This document shows, piece after piece, positions 6,812 to 15,920 of a stretch of 37,064 nt of DNA. This DNA comes from Candidatus Aminicenantota bacterium. Its GTDB lineage: Bacteria; Acidobacteriota; Aminicenantia; Aminicenantales; UBA4085. Location: the NCBI GenBank assembly GCA_030691735.1, contig JAUYDS010000147.1, positions 1-37,064 on the forward strand, written 5' to 3'. The position numbers were made by a program, and so were the translations under genes. The number at the start of each line of letters is the position of its first letter. Position 1 is the stretch's first letter. A model generated the notes under the pieces. That model saw only the letters and a list, made by a program, of their open reading frames with translations. It had not been told where the DNA came from and ran no database searches.

Positions 6812-9589
6812 ATGGCCACGCCCAACGACCTCAAGGACACCTTGAACCTGCCCCAGACCGACTTTTCGATGAAGGCCAAGCTCGTTCAGAAAGAACCGGA
6901 GACCCTCAAGAAATGGGCCGACGCCGACCTCTACCGCAAGATCCTGGCCAAGCGCCGGGGGAGCCCGACCTTCGTTCTTCACGACGGCCCGCCGTACGCC
7001 AACGGCAGCATCCATCTGGGCACGGCCATGAACAAGATCCTCAAGGACTTCATCGTCAAGTCCAGGACGATGCAGGGCTATCTTGCGCCATACCTCCCCG
7101 GCTGGGACTGCCACGGCCTGCCCATCGAGATCCACGTGGACAAGCTCCTCGGCGAGAAAAAGAAGGAGATGTCGATCACCCAAATACGCGAGGAGTGCCG
7201 CCGATACGCCCTGAGATACATCGATGTCCAGCGGAATGAGTTCATCCGCCTCGGCGTTTTCGGCGAATGGGAAGCGCCCTATTTGACCATGGATCCGACT
7301 TACGAAGCCGAGGTCCTTCGCCATCTAGCGGCGTTCTTCGCTTCCGGGAACGTGTTCAAGGGAAGGCGACCGGTCCATTGGTGCCTCACCTGTAAAACGG
7401 CCCTGGCCGAAGCCGAAATCATCTATAAAGACAAGACATCGCCCTCGATCTACGTGAAATTCCCCGTGGTCTCCGACCTGTCGGCGAAATATCCGGGGTT
7501 GAAGGGTAAAAAGGTGTCGGTCATCATCTGGACGACGACCCCCTGGACCCTTCCGGCCAATCTGGCGATCGCTTTTCATCCTGAATACGAATACGCGGCT
7601 TTCGAAGCGGGGGATGAAGCGTATATCGTCGCCAAGCGGCTCGTACCGATCATCGCCGAACTCCTCGGGCTCGCGGATCCGAAGATCGTGGCCACGATCA
7701 TGGGCAAGGAGCTCGAACGGCTGACGGCCCGCCACCCCTGGGTCGAGCGTGATTCGCTGTTCGTCCTGGCCGACTACGTGACCTTGGACGACGGCACGGG
7801 CTGTGTCCATACGGCTCCCGGCCACGGTTACGAAGACTATCTCACGGGGCTGGCCTACGGCCTCGACATCTACACGCCGGTGGATGATGAAGGCCGGTTC
7901 ATCCCCGAAGTCCCCCGCTACGCGGGCTTGAACGTTTTCAAGGCCAACAAGATCATCAACGAGGACATGCGGCGCGACGGGACCCTCCTCAAGGAAGTCG
8001 AGATCAAGCATTCCTATCCGCACTGCTGGCGCTGTAAGAACCCGGTCATCTTCCGGGCCACGGCCCAATGGTTCATTTCCATGGACAAGGCCGACCTGCG
8101 GAAGAGAACGCTCGAGGAAATCAAGCGCGTCCGCTGGATCCCGGCCTGGGGCGAGGAACGGATCGCCGGAATGATGGAGAACCGGCCCGACTGGTGCATC
8201 TCACGCCAGCGCTCCTGGGGCGTTCCGATTCCCGCCTTCGCCTGCCTGGACTGCGGGGAGATCCTTGCCGACGAGAGGACGGCTCTCCACGTGGCTGACG
8301 TCTTCGAGAAAGAGGGCTCGAACGCCTGGTTCGTCAAGGACCCCGAGGAGCTCCTCCCGGCCGGCGCGCGGTGTCGGAAATGCGGCTCCGTCCGCTTGGC
8401 CAAGGAGAACAACATCCTCGACGTCTGGTTCGAGTCCGGGGCCAGTCATAATGTCCTGGGCCGCAGGCCGGATCTTCCCTGGCCGGCGGACGTCTATATC
8501 GAAGGTCATGACCAGCATCGCGGCTGGTTCAACAGTTCCATCGTGGTCGGCCTCGCGGCCAGGAACGCCTCGCCCTACAAAACCTGTATCACCCATGGCT
8601 TCGTCCTCGATGAAAAGGGCCGGGCGATGTCAAAATCGGCCGGCAACGTGGTCGAACCCGGGGAGATCATCGCCCAGAACGGGGCCGAGATCCTCCGGCT
8701 CTGGGTGGCGATGCTGAACTATAAAGAGGACGCTCCGTTCGGAAAGGAGATTTTGCAGCGGCTCGTCGAGGCCTACCGCAAGATCCGGAACACCTGGCGG
8801 TTCCTTCTCGGCAACCTCTATGATTTTTCGCCGGACCGGGACGCGGTCCGGGCGGCGGACATGGAAACGCTCGACCTCTGGGCCCTCGAGAGGAACGCCG
8901 AGATCGGGAAGAAGGCCCTCAAAGGCTACGACGAATACGAGTTCCACACCATCTTCCACGCCGTCTATAACTTTTTCACGGTAGACCTGAGCGCGTTCTA
9001 TCTCGACATCCTGAAGGACCGGCTGTACTGCTCGGGCCGGGAGGCCAAGCTCCGCCGGTCCGCCCAGACGGCCCTCTTCCGCATCTTGAAGGACACCTTG
9101 ATCCTGATGGCGCCCATCCTGCCGTTCACGACCGAAGAGGCGTGGGAGGTCATGCCGGCCTACAAGGCCAAAGAGGAGTCGGTCCATCTCGAACGTTTCC
9201 CGGGATTCGAGGAACGATGGCTCGAACCCCGGCTCGAAAAGGAATGGGAGGAGCTCATCGGATTGCGGGAGAAGGTCATGAAGGAACTCGAATCCGCCAG
9301 GGAGCGCAAGTTCATCGGCAACGCCCTCGAAGCCCAAGTGCGCTTGACCGTCCCCTCGACGCTGGCGCCGCTCGTAAATAAGTATCGGAGCGATCTTGCC
9401 GCCCTGTTCATCGTCTCGGACGTGGTCGTGGAAGCATCCGGCGGAGAGACGGTGGGGATCGCCGTGGCCCAGGCGCCCGGCCGCAAATGCCAACGCTGCT
9501 GGAACTATTCGACATACGTCGGAACAAGTACGGCGCATCCGGGCCTATGTCGGCGATGCGAGGACGTCGTCAAAGAGATGCGTCCATGA
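6812..9589 (+). CDS. ileS: isoleucyl-tRNA synthetase
   Basis: Class I synthetase that charges tRNA-Ile. The 925 residues match the bacterial type. The HIGH-type motif HLGT is at residues 68-71 within PPYANGSIHLG. The editing (CP1) domain carries WTTTPWTLPAN near residue 250. WCISRQRSWGVPIP is in the Rossmann fold, and the KMSKS loop appears as AMSKS near 606-610. The C-terminus has the zinc-binding pair CQRC (about 893) and CRRC (about 913), typical of IleS1 enzymes. It is first gene of a tightly packed operon: its TGA overlaps the lspA ATG (ATGA). The ileS-lspA pairing is conserved in many Gram-negative bacteria. Confidence 0.97.
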   Translation: MATPNDLKDTLNLPQTDFSMKAKLVQKEPETLKKWADADLYRKILAKRRGSPTFVLHDGPPYANGSIHLGTAMNKILKDFIVKSRTMQGYLAPYLPGWDCHGLPIEIHVDKLLGEKKKEMSITQIREECRRYALRYIDVQRNEFIRLGVFGEWEAPYLTMDPTYEAEVLRHLAAFFASGNVFKGRRPVHWCLTCKTALAEAEIIYKDKTSPSIYVKFPVVSDLSAKYPGLKGKKVSVIIWTTTPWTLPANLAIAFHPEYEYAAFEAGDEAYIVAKRLVPIIAELLGLADPKIVATIMGKELERLTARHPWVERDSLFVLADYVTLDDGTGCVHTAPGHGYEDYLTGLAYGLDIYTPVDDEGRFIPEVPRYAGLNVFKANKIINEDMRRDGTLLKEVEIKHSYPHCWRCKNPVIFRATAQWFISMDKADLRKRTLEEIKRVRWIPAWGEERIAGMMENRPDWCISRQRSWGVPIPAFACLDCGEILADERTALHVADVFEKEGSNAWFVKDPEELLPAGARCRKCGSVRLAKENNILDVWFESGASHNVLGRRPDLPWPADVYIEGHDQHRGWFNSSIVVGLAARNASPYKTCITHGFVLDEKGRAMSKSAGNVVEPGEIIAQNGAEILRLWVAMLNYKEDAPFGKEILQRLVEAYRKIRNTWRFLLGNLYDFSPDRDAVRAADMETLDLWALERNAEIGKKALKGYDEYEFHTIFHAVYNFFTVDLSAFYLDILKDRLYCSGREAKLRRSAQTALFRILKDTLILMAPILPFTTEEAWEVMPAYKAKEESVHLERFPGFEERWLEPRLEKEWEELIGLREKVMKELESARERKFIGNALEAQVRLTVPSTLAPLVNKYRSDLAALFIVSDVVVEASGGETVGIAVAQAPGRKCQRCWNYSTYVGTSTAHPGLCRRCEDVVKEMRP

Positions 9590-10059
9590 AGCGCCACAGG
9601 CCTTACCTTGTCCTGATCGCCGTCCTGATCGCCGCGGATCAGATCACCAAGGCCGTCGTGGCCAAAACCGTTCCGTTCTACGGCTCGGTCTCCGTCATCC
9701 CCGGTTTTTTCGCCGTCTCCCATATCCACAACACCGGGGCGATCTTCGGGCTGTTCAACGGGTCAAGCAACAAACTCATCGCGATCCTGCTGACCGCGGC
9801 CACGCTCACGGCCATGGGTATGGTCACCGTCTATTTTTTCAAGACGCCGACCTCACAAAAAGCGATGCGCTTCGCCCTGGCCCTGATCCTGGCCGGGGCG
9901 CTGGGGAATTTCGTCGACCGCCTCTTCCGCGGCCACGTCATCGATTTCCTGGAAGTCCACGTCAAGAAGTTCTATTGGCCGACGTTCAATATCGCCGATT
10001 CCTGTATTTCGATCGGCGCCGTCCTGCTCGTCTTTATCCTTGTTACGAGGAGATCCTGA
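9586..10059 (+). CDS. lspA: lipoprotein signal peptidase (signal peptidase II)
   Basis: Membrane aspartyl protease that cuts signal peptides from diacylglyceryl-modified prolipoproteins. The 157-residue product has four predicted membrane helices. Conserved blocks are DQITKAVV near the N-terminus, NTGAIFGL, GNFVDRLFRGHVIDFL and FNIADSCISIG. The two catalytic aspartates are expected in the GNFVDR-VIDF region and in FNIADS. The start at 9586 (the ORF track starts 33 codons earlier) overlaps the ileS stop as ATGA and gives the normal N-terminus. It lies directly before lgt, which carries out the preceding step of lipoprotein maturation. Confidence 0.96.
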   Translation: MKRHRPYLVLIAVLIAADQITKAVVAKTVPFYGSVSVIPGFFAVSHIHNTGAIFGLFNGSSNKLIAILLTAATLTAMGMVTVYFFKTPTSQKAMRFALALILAGALGNFVDRLFRGHVIDFLEVHVKKFYWPTFNIADSCISIGAVLLVFILVTRRS

Positions 10060-10856
10060 TGCATCCCGTTCTGATCAAACTTGGCCCGTTGACCCTCCAT
10101 TCCTATGGTTTCTTCATGGCGCTCGGAGTCGGGCTGGCGCTCTGGTTCTTATACCGGCAGGCGAAGAAACAGGAGCTCGACGCGCCCCGTCTTCTCGACG
10201 CCGCTTTTTACATTATGCTCGTCTCACTCCTCGGGGCCAAGATCGTCCTGCTTGCCGGCAATGTCTCCTATTATTTTCAGAACCCGAAGGAGTTGTTCTG
10301 GGTAGCCCGGTCGGGAGGGGTCTTCCAGGGAGGCCTGGCTTTCGGCATTCTCTTTGCCCTCTGGTATTTCCGCCGCAAACGCATCCCCACCTGGAAGGTG
10401 GCCGACATCGCCGCCCCGGCCCTCGCCCTCGGCCACGGATTCGGCCGGATCGGCTGTTTCTTGGCCGGCTGCTGCTACGGGAAAGGCTGCGACCTGCCCT
10501 GGGCGGCGACCTTTCACAGCGAATACGCCCATAACCTGACCGGTCTTCCGTTGAACGAAGCGCTCCATCCCGTCCAGCTCTATGAGTCCGCCTTGAACTT
10601 TTTGAACGCGCTCGTCCTGTATCTCGTCCTGCGCAAAAAGACGTTCGACGGCCAGGTCTTTCCTCTTTACATCATCAACTACTCGGTCATCCGCTATTTC
10701 ACGGAGTTCTTCCGGGGCGACCATCCTCCGACGGCGTTCCTCTTCAAGGGACCTTCGGCGCTTCTGACCGTCTCCTATTCCCAATTCTTCTGCATCCTGG
10801 GGTTGGCGGCCGGCCTCGTGCTCTATACGATCTTCAAAAAACGGAAACGTGCCTAA
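10059..10856 (+). CDS. lgt: phosphatidylglycerol:prolipoprotein diacylglyceryl transferase
   Basis: Inner-membrane enzyme that attaches diacylglycerol to the lipobox cysteine of prolipoproteins, the step before LspA. The 265-residue product has about seven membrane helices. The N-terminal HSYGFFMALG block and the Lgt signature GRIGCFLAGCCYGKGC are visible. The Cys-rich version replaces the GRLGNFINGE of E. coli and occurs in many other phyla. The start at 10059 shares one base with the lspA stop (TGATG) and has GAGGAGA upstream. The ORF track extends it far upstream into ileS, which is wrong. Confidence 0.96.
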   Translation: MHPVLIKLGPLTLHSYGFFMALGVGLALWFLYRQAKKQELDAPRLLDAAFYIMLVSLLGAKIVLLAGNVSYYFQNPKELFWVARSGGVFQGGLAFGILFALWYFRRKRIPTWKVADIAAPALALGHGFGRIGCFLAGCCYGKGCDLPWAATFHSEYAHNLTGLPLNEALHPVQLYESALNFLNALVLYLVLRKKTFDGQVFPLYIINYSVIRYFTEFFRGDHPPTAFLFKGPSALLTVSYSQFFCILGLAAGLVLYTIFKKRKRA

Positions 10857-11763
10857 GCAAGCGTTCCTGATCGCGACGGGCTCCGGGGCCGGCGAACGCC
10901 TCGACGTCTATCTCGCCCGCCGCCTTCAGGATTTCACCCGCTCCGAGTTCCAAAGGTTCATCGACCTCGGCCGCGTCGCGGTGAACGGCGCGGCGAAAAA
11001 ATCCGGCTATAAGCTCAAAGACGGCGACCGGGTCGAGGTCGACGTGATCGTCCCCGAGGCCGCCGCCACCGCAGCCGAGGACATTCCGCTCAGGATCCTG
11101 TACAGCGACCCGGACGTCATCGTCCTCGACAAGCCGGCGGGCATGATCGTTCATCCCGGCGCGGGGGCGCGCCAGGGGACGCTGGTCAACGCCCTGCTCC
11201 ATCATTTTCCCGAAATCCGGGGGATCGGGGGCGACGACCGGCCGGGGATCGTCCACCGCTTGGACAAGGAGACGTCGGGCGTCATGGTCGTCGCCCGGAG
11301 CCTCGCCGCCTACGGCGAACTTCTGCGGCAATTCAAGACCCGGGAGATCAGAAAGGTCTATCTGGCTCTCGTCCGGGGCCGCCTCTCCTCAACGGCCGGG
11401 CGCTTCGACTGGCCCATCGGCCGTCATGTTAAGCACGGACAGCGCATGTCGATCAAGACCCGCAAGCCGCGGTCGGCGATCACGGACTACCAGGTCCTGA
11501 ACGTCTTCAAGGATTTCAGTCTGCTCGAGATCCGTCCCATCACGGGACGGACGCATCAGATCCGCGTCCATCTGACCGCGGCCGGACATCCCCTGGCCGG
11601 GGACAGACGCTACGGCGCCGGCCGCCAACCGAAGGCCCGCTTCCCGCGGCTTTTCTTGCACGCCCATCGACTGGCCTTCCGCCATCCCGTTTCGGGACAG
11701 CCTCTCGAGTTCCTCTCGCCGCTCCCCGATGATCTCGCATCTGTCTTAAAATCCATTGAGTAG
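10849..11763 (+). CDS. rluD: RluD-type ribosomal large subunit pseudouridine synthase
   Basis: Isomerises specific uridines of 23S rRNA to pseudouridine. The 304-residue product has an N-terminal S4 RNA-binding domain (RLDVYLARRLQDFTRSEFQRFI region, about residues 17-65). The RluA/RluD catalytic domain follows, with PDVIVLDKPAGMIVHPG and the active-site motif HRLDKETSG (catalytic Asp, about residue 142). GRTHQIRVHL is also typical. The start is a GTG at 10849 that overlaps the last 8 bases of lgt, with only a weak ACGGAAA upstream, so translation probably depends on coupling. Exact RluA, RluC or RluD specificity cannot be fixed from sequence alone; this length with an S4 domain favours RluD. 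Confidence 0.85.
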   Translation: MPKQAFLIATGSGAGERLDVYLARRLQDFTRSEFQRFIDLGRVAVNGAAKKSGYKLKDGDRVEVDVIVPEAAATAAEDIPLRILYSDPDVIVLDKPAGMIVHPGAGARQGTLVNALLHHFPEIRGIGGDDRPGIVHRLDKETSGVMVVARSLAAYGELLRQFKTREIRKVYLALVRGRLSSTAGRFDWPIGRHVKHGQRMSIKTRKPRSAITDYQVLNVFKDFSLLEIRPITGRTHQIRVHLTAAGHPLAGDRRYGAGRQPKARFPRLFLHAHRLAFRHPVSGQPLEFLSPLPDDLASVLKSIE

Positions 11764-11785
11764 AGCGGCCGACCTAGTGTATGAT
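11756..11785 (+). promoter_or_regulatory. promoter of the EF-G-like gene
   Basis: TTGAGT (11756-11761, overlapping the rluD stop), 18-base spacer, TATGAT (11780-11785). The start codon at 11821 follows, with TGGAG about 9 bases upstream. Confidence 0.6.
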
Positions 11786-11820
11786 AACCCTTAATTTTTT
11801 CAACTATTGGAGATTCCATC

Positions 11821-13917
11821 ATGAAGGACTATTCGGCCGACAGGATCAGGAACGTCGCCCTCATCGGGCACGGCGGCTCCGGAAAGACGTCGCTCACCGC
11901 GGCGCTCCTTTACGATACCGGAGCGACCAGCCGCTTGACCCGCGTGGACAAGGGCAACACGGTAACGGACTTCGAACCTGAGGAGGTCGAGCGGAAGATC
12001 TCCATCAGCTCGGCGATGGCCTTTGTCGAATGGAAGGACCACAAGGTCAATATCGTCGATACCCCCGGATACAGCAATTTTCTGTGGGACACCAAGGCCA
12101 GCCTAAGAGCCGTCGATGCCGCGGCCGTGTTGGTCGACAGCGTGGCCGGGGTCGAGGTCGGGACGGAGAAGGTCTGGGAAATGCTCGAGGAGTATGGTCT
12201 GCCGCGGATCCTCGTCGTCAACAAGATGGACCGCGAGAACGCCCACTTCGGACGCACGGTCGAGAGCATCCAACAGTTCTTCGGCCGAAAGGCGATCCCT
12301 CTCCAGATCCCCATCGGCGAGGAGAGGAATTTCCGCGGCGTCATCGACCTGATCGGCCAGAGAGCCTACATTTACGAGAAGGACGAGAGCGGCAAATACA
12401 GGGAAGAGGCCATTCCCGCCGAGCTCCAATCCGAGGCCGAGAAGAGATACAAGGAGCTCGTCGAAATGGTCGCCGAGAACGACGAGAAGCTCATGGGAAA
12501 GTATCTGGAGAAAGGGGAGCTATCGGTCGACGAGGTCCGGAGCGGCCTGAAAAAAGGCCTTCTCGAGCATCAGCTCTTTCCCGTTTTCGCCGCGTCGGCG
12601 ATCCAGAACATCGGCGCCCAGGCCCTGCTCGACGGCATCGTCGGATACGTCCCGTCGCCGCTGGAGCGCGGCGAGATCACGGTCCAGATCAACGGACAGG
12701 ACGGGCTCCTCAAACCGAGCCCCGACGGCCCTTTCGCAGCGCTGATCTTTAAAACGGTGTCCGATCCGTACACCGGGCGCATCTCGATGATGCGGGTCTT
12801 TTCCGGCAAGGTCAATCCCGACGCGTCCATGACGAATCCGAACAAGGAGACCGACGAGAAGCTGAGCGGGCTGTTCTTTCTCCAGGGCAAGGAACAGACG
12901 CCGGCCGGCCAGGCCAAGGCGGGCGATCTTGTCGCCACGGCCAAACTGAAGGTCACGGCTACCGGCGACACACTGACGGCCAAGGGCTCCGGCATCGAGA
13001 TCCCCCGGATCAAGTTCCCCGAGCCGTCGATCTCCTTCGCCATCGAACCCAAAACACGGGCCGACGAGGACCGCATTTCCCAGGCTTCGCATCGCCTGAT
13101 GGAAGAAGACCCCACCATCAACTTCGAGCGCGATCCCGATACAAGCCAGCTCCTCATCTCGGGCAACGGTGAGCTGCACGTCCGGATCGTCACGGAGAAG
13201 CTCAAGAAGCGCTATAACGTCGACGTCGAGCTCAAGCCCCCCAAGATCTCATATAAGGAGACGATCAAGGGCCGGGCCGATGTCCAGGGCCGGCACAAAA
13301 AGCAGACCGGCGGCCGCGGCCAATTCGGCGACATCTGGATTAAAATGGAGCCCCTGCCGCGCGGCAAGGACTTCGAATTCGAGGACAAAATCTTCGGCGG
13401 GGCGATCCCGAGGAATTTCATTCCCTCCGTCCAGAAGGGGATGGAGGAGGCCAAGAAAAAAGGCGTGCTGGCCGGCTACCCGGTCGTCGACTTCAAGGTC
13501 GTTTTGTACGACGGGTCTTACCATGATGTGGACTCGTCCGACATCGCCTTCAAGATCGCCGCGCAGAAGGCCTTCAAACTAGCCATGCTGGCGGCCAAGC
13601 CGACGATCCTCGAGCCCGTCATGACGGTCGAGGTTTACACGCCCGAAGCCTATATGGGCGACATCATGGGCAATCTCAACGGCCGGCGCGGCAAGGTGCA
13701 AGGCATGGAACAGAAAGGCAACATGCGAATCCTGAAGGCCGTCGTTCCCATGTCGGAAATGCTCGACTTCGAACCGTCGCTGACCTCGATCACGGGCGGC
13801 CGGGGATCGTTCCTGATGGAGTTCTCCCACTACGAGGAAGTGCCCTCGCACCTTCAGCAGAAGATCATCGCCGAGGCCGTCAAGGAAGGCCGGGTCAGGG
13901 CGGAAGAAGAAGAATAA
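11821..13917 (+). CDS. fusA: elongation factor G-like translational GTPase (EF-G2 type)
   Basis: The 698-residue product has the full EF-G domain order I-V. G1 is GHGGSGKT (residues 16-23) instead of the AHVDAGKT of canonical EF-G. Switch I is GNTVTDFEPEEVERKISI, G3 is DTPGY (80-84) and G4 is NKMD (134-137). Domain IV shows GGRGQFGDIWIKMEPL and GGAIPRNFIPSVQKG; domain V shows the GGRGSFLMEF stretch. The altered P-loop and switch I place it with the paralogous EF-G2/EF-G-like proteins, such as the second EF-G of Thermus, so the main elongation factor is probably encoded elsewhere with the str operon. Whether it translocates, recycles ribosomes or acts in stress is unknown. It has its own promoter and is not next to rpsL, rpsG or tuf. 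Confidence 0.88.
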   Translation: MKDYSADRIRNVALIGHGGSGKTSLTAALLYDTGATSRLTRVDKGNTVTDFEPEEVERKISISSAMAFVEWKDHKVNIVDTPGYSNFLWDTKASLRAVDAAAVLVDSVAGVEVGTEKVWEMLEEYGLPRILVVNKMDRENAHFGRTVESIQQFFGRKAIPLQIPIGEERNFRGVIDLIGQRAYIYEKDESGKYREEAIPAELQSEAEKRYKELVEMVAENDEKLMGKYLEKGELSVDEVRSGLKKGLLEHQLFPVFAASAIQNIGAQALLDGIVGYVPSPLERGEITVQINGQDGLLKPSPDGPFAALIFKTVSDPYTGRISMMRVFSGKVNPDASMTNPNKETDEKLSGLFFLQGKEQTPAGQAKAGDLVATAKLKVTATGDTLTAKGSGIEIPRIKFPEPSISFAIEPKTRADEDRISQASHRLMEEDPTINFERDPDTSQLLISGNGELHVRIVTEKLKKRYNVDVELKPPKISYKETIKGRADVQGRHKKQTGGRGQFGDIWIKMEPLPRGKDFEFEDKIFGGAIPRNFIPSVQKGMEEAKKKGVLAGYPVVDFKVVLYDGSYHDVDSSDIAFKIAAQKAFKLAMLAAKPTILEPVMTVEVYTPEAYMGDIMGNLNGRRGKVQGMEQKGNMRILKAVVPMSEMLDFEPSLTSITGGRGSFLMEFSHYEEVPSHLQQKIIAEAVKEGRVRAEEEE

Positions 13918-13969
13918 GGGGGAGGCTAAAAGCATTGGGACCACATACGGCCTGTGTACCTATGGGAAT

Positions 13970-14554
13970 TTAGGGGCAGGCCTGCCAGTCGATCGTCCCA
14001 AAGAATTTTTCGATTTCTTTCAGCAAATCCTTGATCTTCGCTTTTAAAATGATCAGGTCCTGCATCTCGCCATCCTGGTCGCGGACGTAGCTGGGAAGAA
14101 CGGATTGATCGTGAAATCCCATCTTGCGGGCATGGGCCAGGGCGGCCTCCTGCGGCTTCATCATCCAACTGACGACGGTATCGACGTCCTTGCGGAGCGC
14201 CAGGCAATAGATCTCGCGCATCATGATCATGCCCAGGCCGCGGCGCTGGAACGGCCGGGACACGATCACCCGGATCTCGCCCTGGTGCTGGCGCCAATCC
14301 TCGAAGGGGAGCTCGAGCGCGGCCTCGGCGATGATCTCACCGCCGTGAATCGCGACGAGACGGTGGTGGTAGCCGAAATCCATGAGCCGGAGCCTCTGTT
14401 CGACCGTCTTTCGGTTGGTCACATCGATCCGCAAGTACTTCCGGTCTTCCGGAGGCAGGTCCAGGAAGAACTTCGCCAGAAGATCGAGATCTCCCTGGGT
14501 CAACGGCCGGATCGTGATTTCAGCCCCGTCCTTGAGAATCTCGGTTTTCGGCAT
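13970..14554 (-). CDS. GNAT-family N-acetyltransferase
   Basis: Predicted acetyl-CoA-dependent acetyltransferase of 194 residues; the acceptor is unknown. The GNAT fold is visible: ITIRPLTQGDLDLL at the N-terminus, then the acetyl-CoA pyrophosphate-binding motif A, VIVSRPFQRRGLGMIMM (R-R-G-L-G, about residues 115-130), and a final segment with AHARKMGF. The last 25 residues (KAKIKDLLKEIEKFFG) look like an added helix. The ATG has GAGGAGGG a few bases upstream and a strong own promoter. It is downstream of, and in the same direction as, the MFS gene. It may modify small molecules or proteins; nothing around it tells which. Confidence 0.8.
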   Translation of the reverse strand: MPKTEILKDGAEITIRPLTQGDLDLLAKFFLDLPPEDRKYLRIDVTNRKTVEQRLRLMDFGYHHRLVAIHGGEIIAEAALELPFEDWRQHQGEIRVIVSRPFQRRGLGMIMMREIYCLALRKDVDTVVSWMMKPQEAALAHARKMGFHDQSVLPSYVRDQDGEMQDLIILKAKIKDLLKEIEKFFGTIDWQACP

Positions 14555-14582
14555 GAAGCCCTCCTCTTCCCTCTCTGTTCAA

Positions 14583-14611
14583 ACTATAGGTTTGGCGGCA
14601 GGAATTGTCAA
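14583..14611 (-). promoter_or_regulatory. promoter of the GNAT gene
   Basis: On the minus strand: TTGACA (14611-14606), 17-base spacer, TATAGT (14588-14583). It lies in the 70-base gap after the MFS gene, so the acetyltransferase can be expressed independently. Confidence 0.75.
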
Positions 14612-14624
14612 GCCGAGCCGGCCA

Positions 14625-15809
14625 TCAGGACGAGATCCGGCGCTCTCTGACGAAGGTCAGGAGAATGGCCGCGACCGCGGTCAATCCGAGCGACAGAGTG
14701 AACGGCACGGCCGCGCCGAACTGTTCCCATAGGAATCCGGCCAGGGCCGAGGCCGGCAGGGCGCACAATCCGATGATCATCTGGAACGCGCCCAGGGCGC
14801 TGGCCCGGAATTGCGGCGGGCAGATCTCGGTGACGAGCGTCCTCTGGACGGGTTCGAGGGCGGCCTTATGGATTCCGTAGAGAACGAAGATGAGGACGAT
14901 GACGCTCAAGCCCCGGCCGAAGAGAACCCCCGCGGACACGCCGGCCCAAAAGAGATAGGCCAGGAAAAGCACGGGCTTGCGTCCGATCTTATCGGAGAGT
15001 TTTCCGAAGGGGAGCGAGAAGAGTCCGGCCGCTGCCGTATAGATAAGATACAAAACGGGGACGAATCCCTTTTGAAATCCGGATCTCGCGGCATAGATCA
15101 TAAGAAACGAATAGCTGAAGGCGCCCAGGGCGTAGACGGCGTTCAAAACGATGTAAAGGCGGAGGTTGCGGTCGATATCCTTGAAGACCAGACCTTTATA
15201 GATCTTCTTTTCCGATCTTTGTTCTTTGATGTTGAGGAGGATCAGAACGGCGCCGACCAGCGAAGGGATGGCGGCGAGGGCGAAGAGAAGGCGGTAGCCG
15301 AGGATGTTCAGGAAGGCGATGCTGATCAGAATGCCGGCGAAGGCGCCGGCGTTGTCCATGGTTCGGAGGAGGCCGAAGTTCCGCCCCCGGCTCCGGTCCG
15401 TGGAGATGTCGGCGACCAGGGCGTCGCGGGGCGCGTTCCGGATCTTGCCGATGCGGTCCAGAACCTTGAAGGGGAGGAGGTGCGTCCAGACCGAGGAGAC
15501 GGCGTAGCCGAGCCTCGAGATCGAACCGCAGAGATAACCGGTCCAGATGAAGATCTTCCGTTTCTTGATCCGGTCCGAGAAGTAGCCGGACGCGGCCTGA
15601 GAGAGGGAAACCAGCGCTTCGCCGAGACCGTCCAGGAATCCCAGGGCGGTCATGTTCGCCTTCAGCACGGTTGTGACGAATTGCGGCCAGATGGGATAGA
15701 TGATGTCGGAGCCCATGTCGTTCAAGAACGAAGCCGCGGCGAACGTTCGGATCGATCTCTTCTGTTCGGGCGTTTCCCGGCCTATGGTCTCGTTGGTCGG
15801 TTCGATCAT
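14625..15809 (-). CDS. major facilitator superfamily (MFS) transporter
   Basis: Inner-membrane secondary transporter of 394 residues with about 12 predicted helices in two halves. The MFS loop motif occurs after helix 2 as GYFSDRIKKRKIF and again in the second half as GKLSDKIGRKPVL, the expected pseudo-repeat. The stretch DRIGKIRNAPRDALVADIS is typical of a subgroup annotated as drug-efflux or general MFS permeases. The substrate is unknown. The ATG at 15809 is preferred to the ORF-track start at 15857 because the -10 box lies between them (15829-15834). No Shine-Dalgarno sequence is obvious. It is divergent from the chaN-like gene. Confidence 0.83.
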   Translation of the reverse strand: MIEPTNETIGRETPEQKRSIRTFAAASFLNDMGSDIIYPIWPQFVTTVLKANMTALGFLDGLGEALVSLSQAASGYFSDRIKKRKIFIWTGYLCGSISRLGYAVSSVWTHLLPFKVLDRIGKIRNAPRDALVADISTDRSRGRNFGLLRTMDNAGAFAGILISIAFLNILGYRLLFALAAIPSLVGAVLILLNIKEQRSEKKIYKGLVFKDIDRNLRLYIVLNAVYALGAFSYSFLMIYAARSGFQKGFVPVLYLIYTAAAGLFSLPFGKLSDKIGRKPVLFLAYLFWAGVSAGVLFGRGLSVIVLIFVLYGIHKAALEPVQRTLVTEICPPQFRASALGAFQMIIGLCALPASALAGFLWEQFGAAVPFTLSLGLTAVAAILLTFVRERRISS

Positions 15810-15828
15810 GGGTCTCAGAAAGGAGCCG

Positions 15829-15857
15829 ATTATACCGGAAACGCGGCCTCGGGCCAA
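15829..15857 (-). promoter_or_regulatory. promoter of the MFS transporter gene
   Basis: Minus strand: TTGGCC (15857-15852), 17-base spacer, perfect TATAAT (15834-15829). It is back to back with the chaN-like promoter; only one base separates the two -35 boxes. Confidence 0.65.
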
Positions 15858-15858
15858 A

Positions 15859-15887
15859 TTGACTTGGTTTTAGGCCCCGGATATGAT
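15859..15887 (+). promoter_or_regulatory. promoter of the ChaN-PDZ gene
   Basis: TTGACT (15859-15864), 17-base spacer, TATGAT (15882-15887). The start codon is at 15921, with GGAGG 5 bases upstream. Confidence 0.7.
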
Positions 15888-15920
15888 ACTGGGGAAAATC
15901 GAACGACGGATGGAGGCACC

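Noticed and set aside
14811-15920. 370-residue N-terminal extension of the ChaN-PDZ ORF in the ORF track
   Set aside because: It is antisense to the MFS gene. The true start at 15921 has a promoter, GGAGG and a signal peptide.
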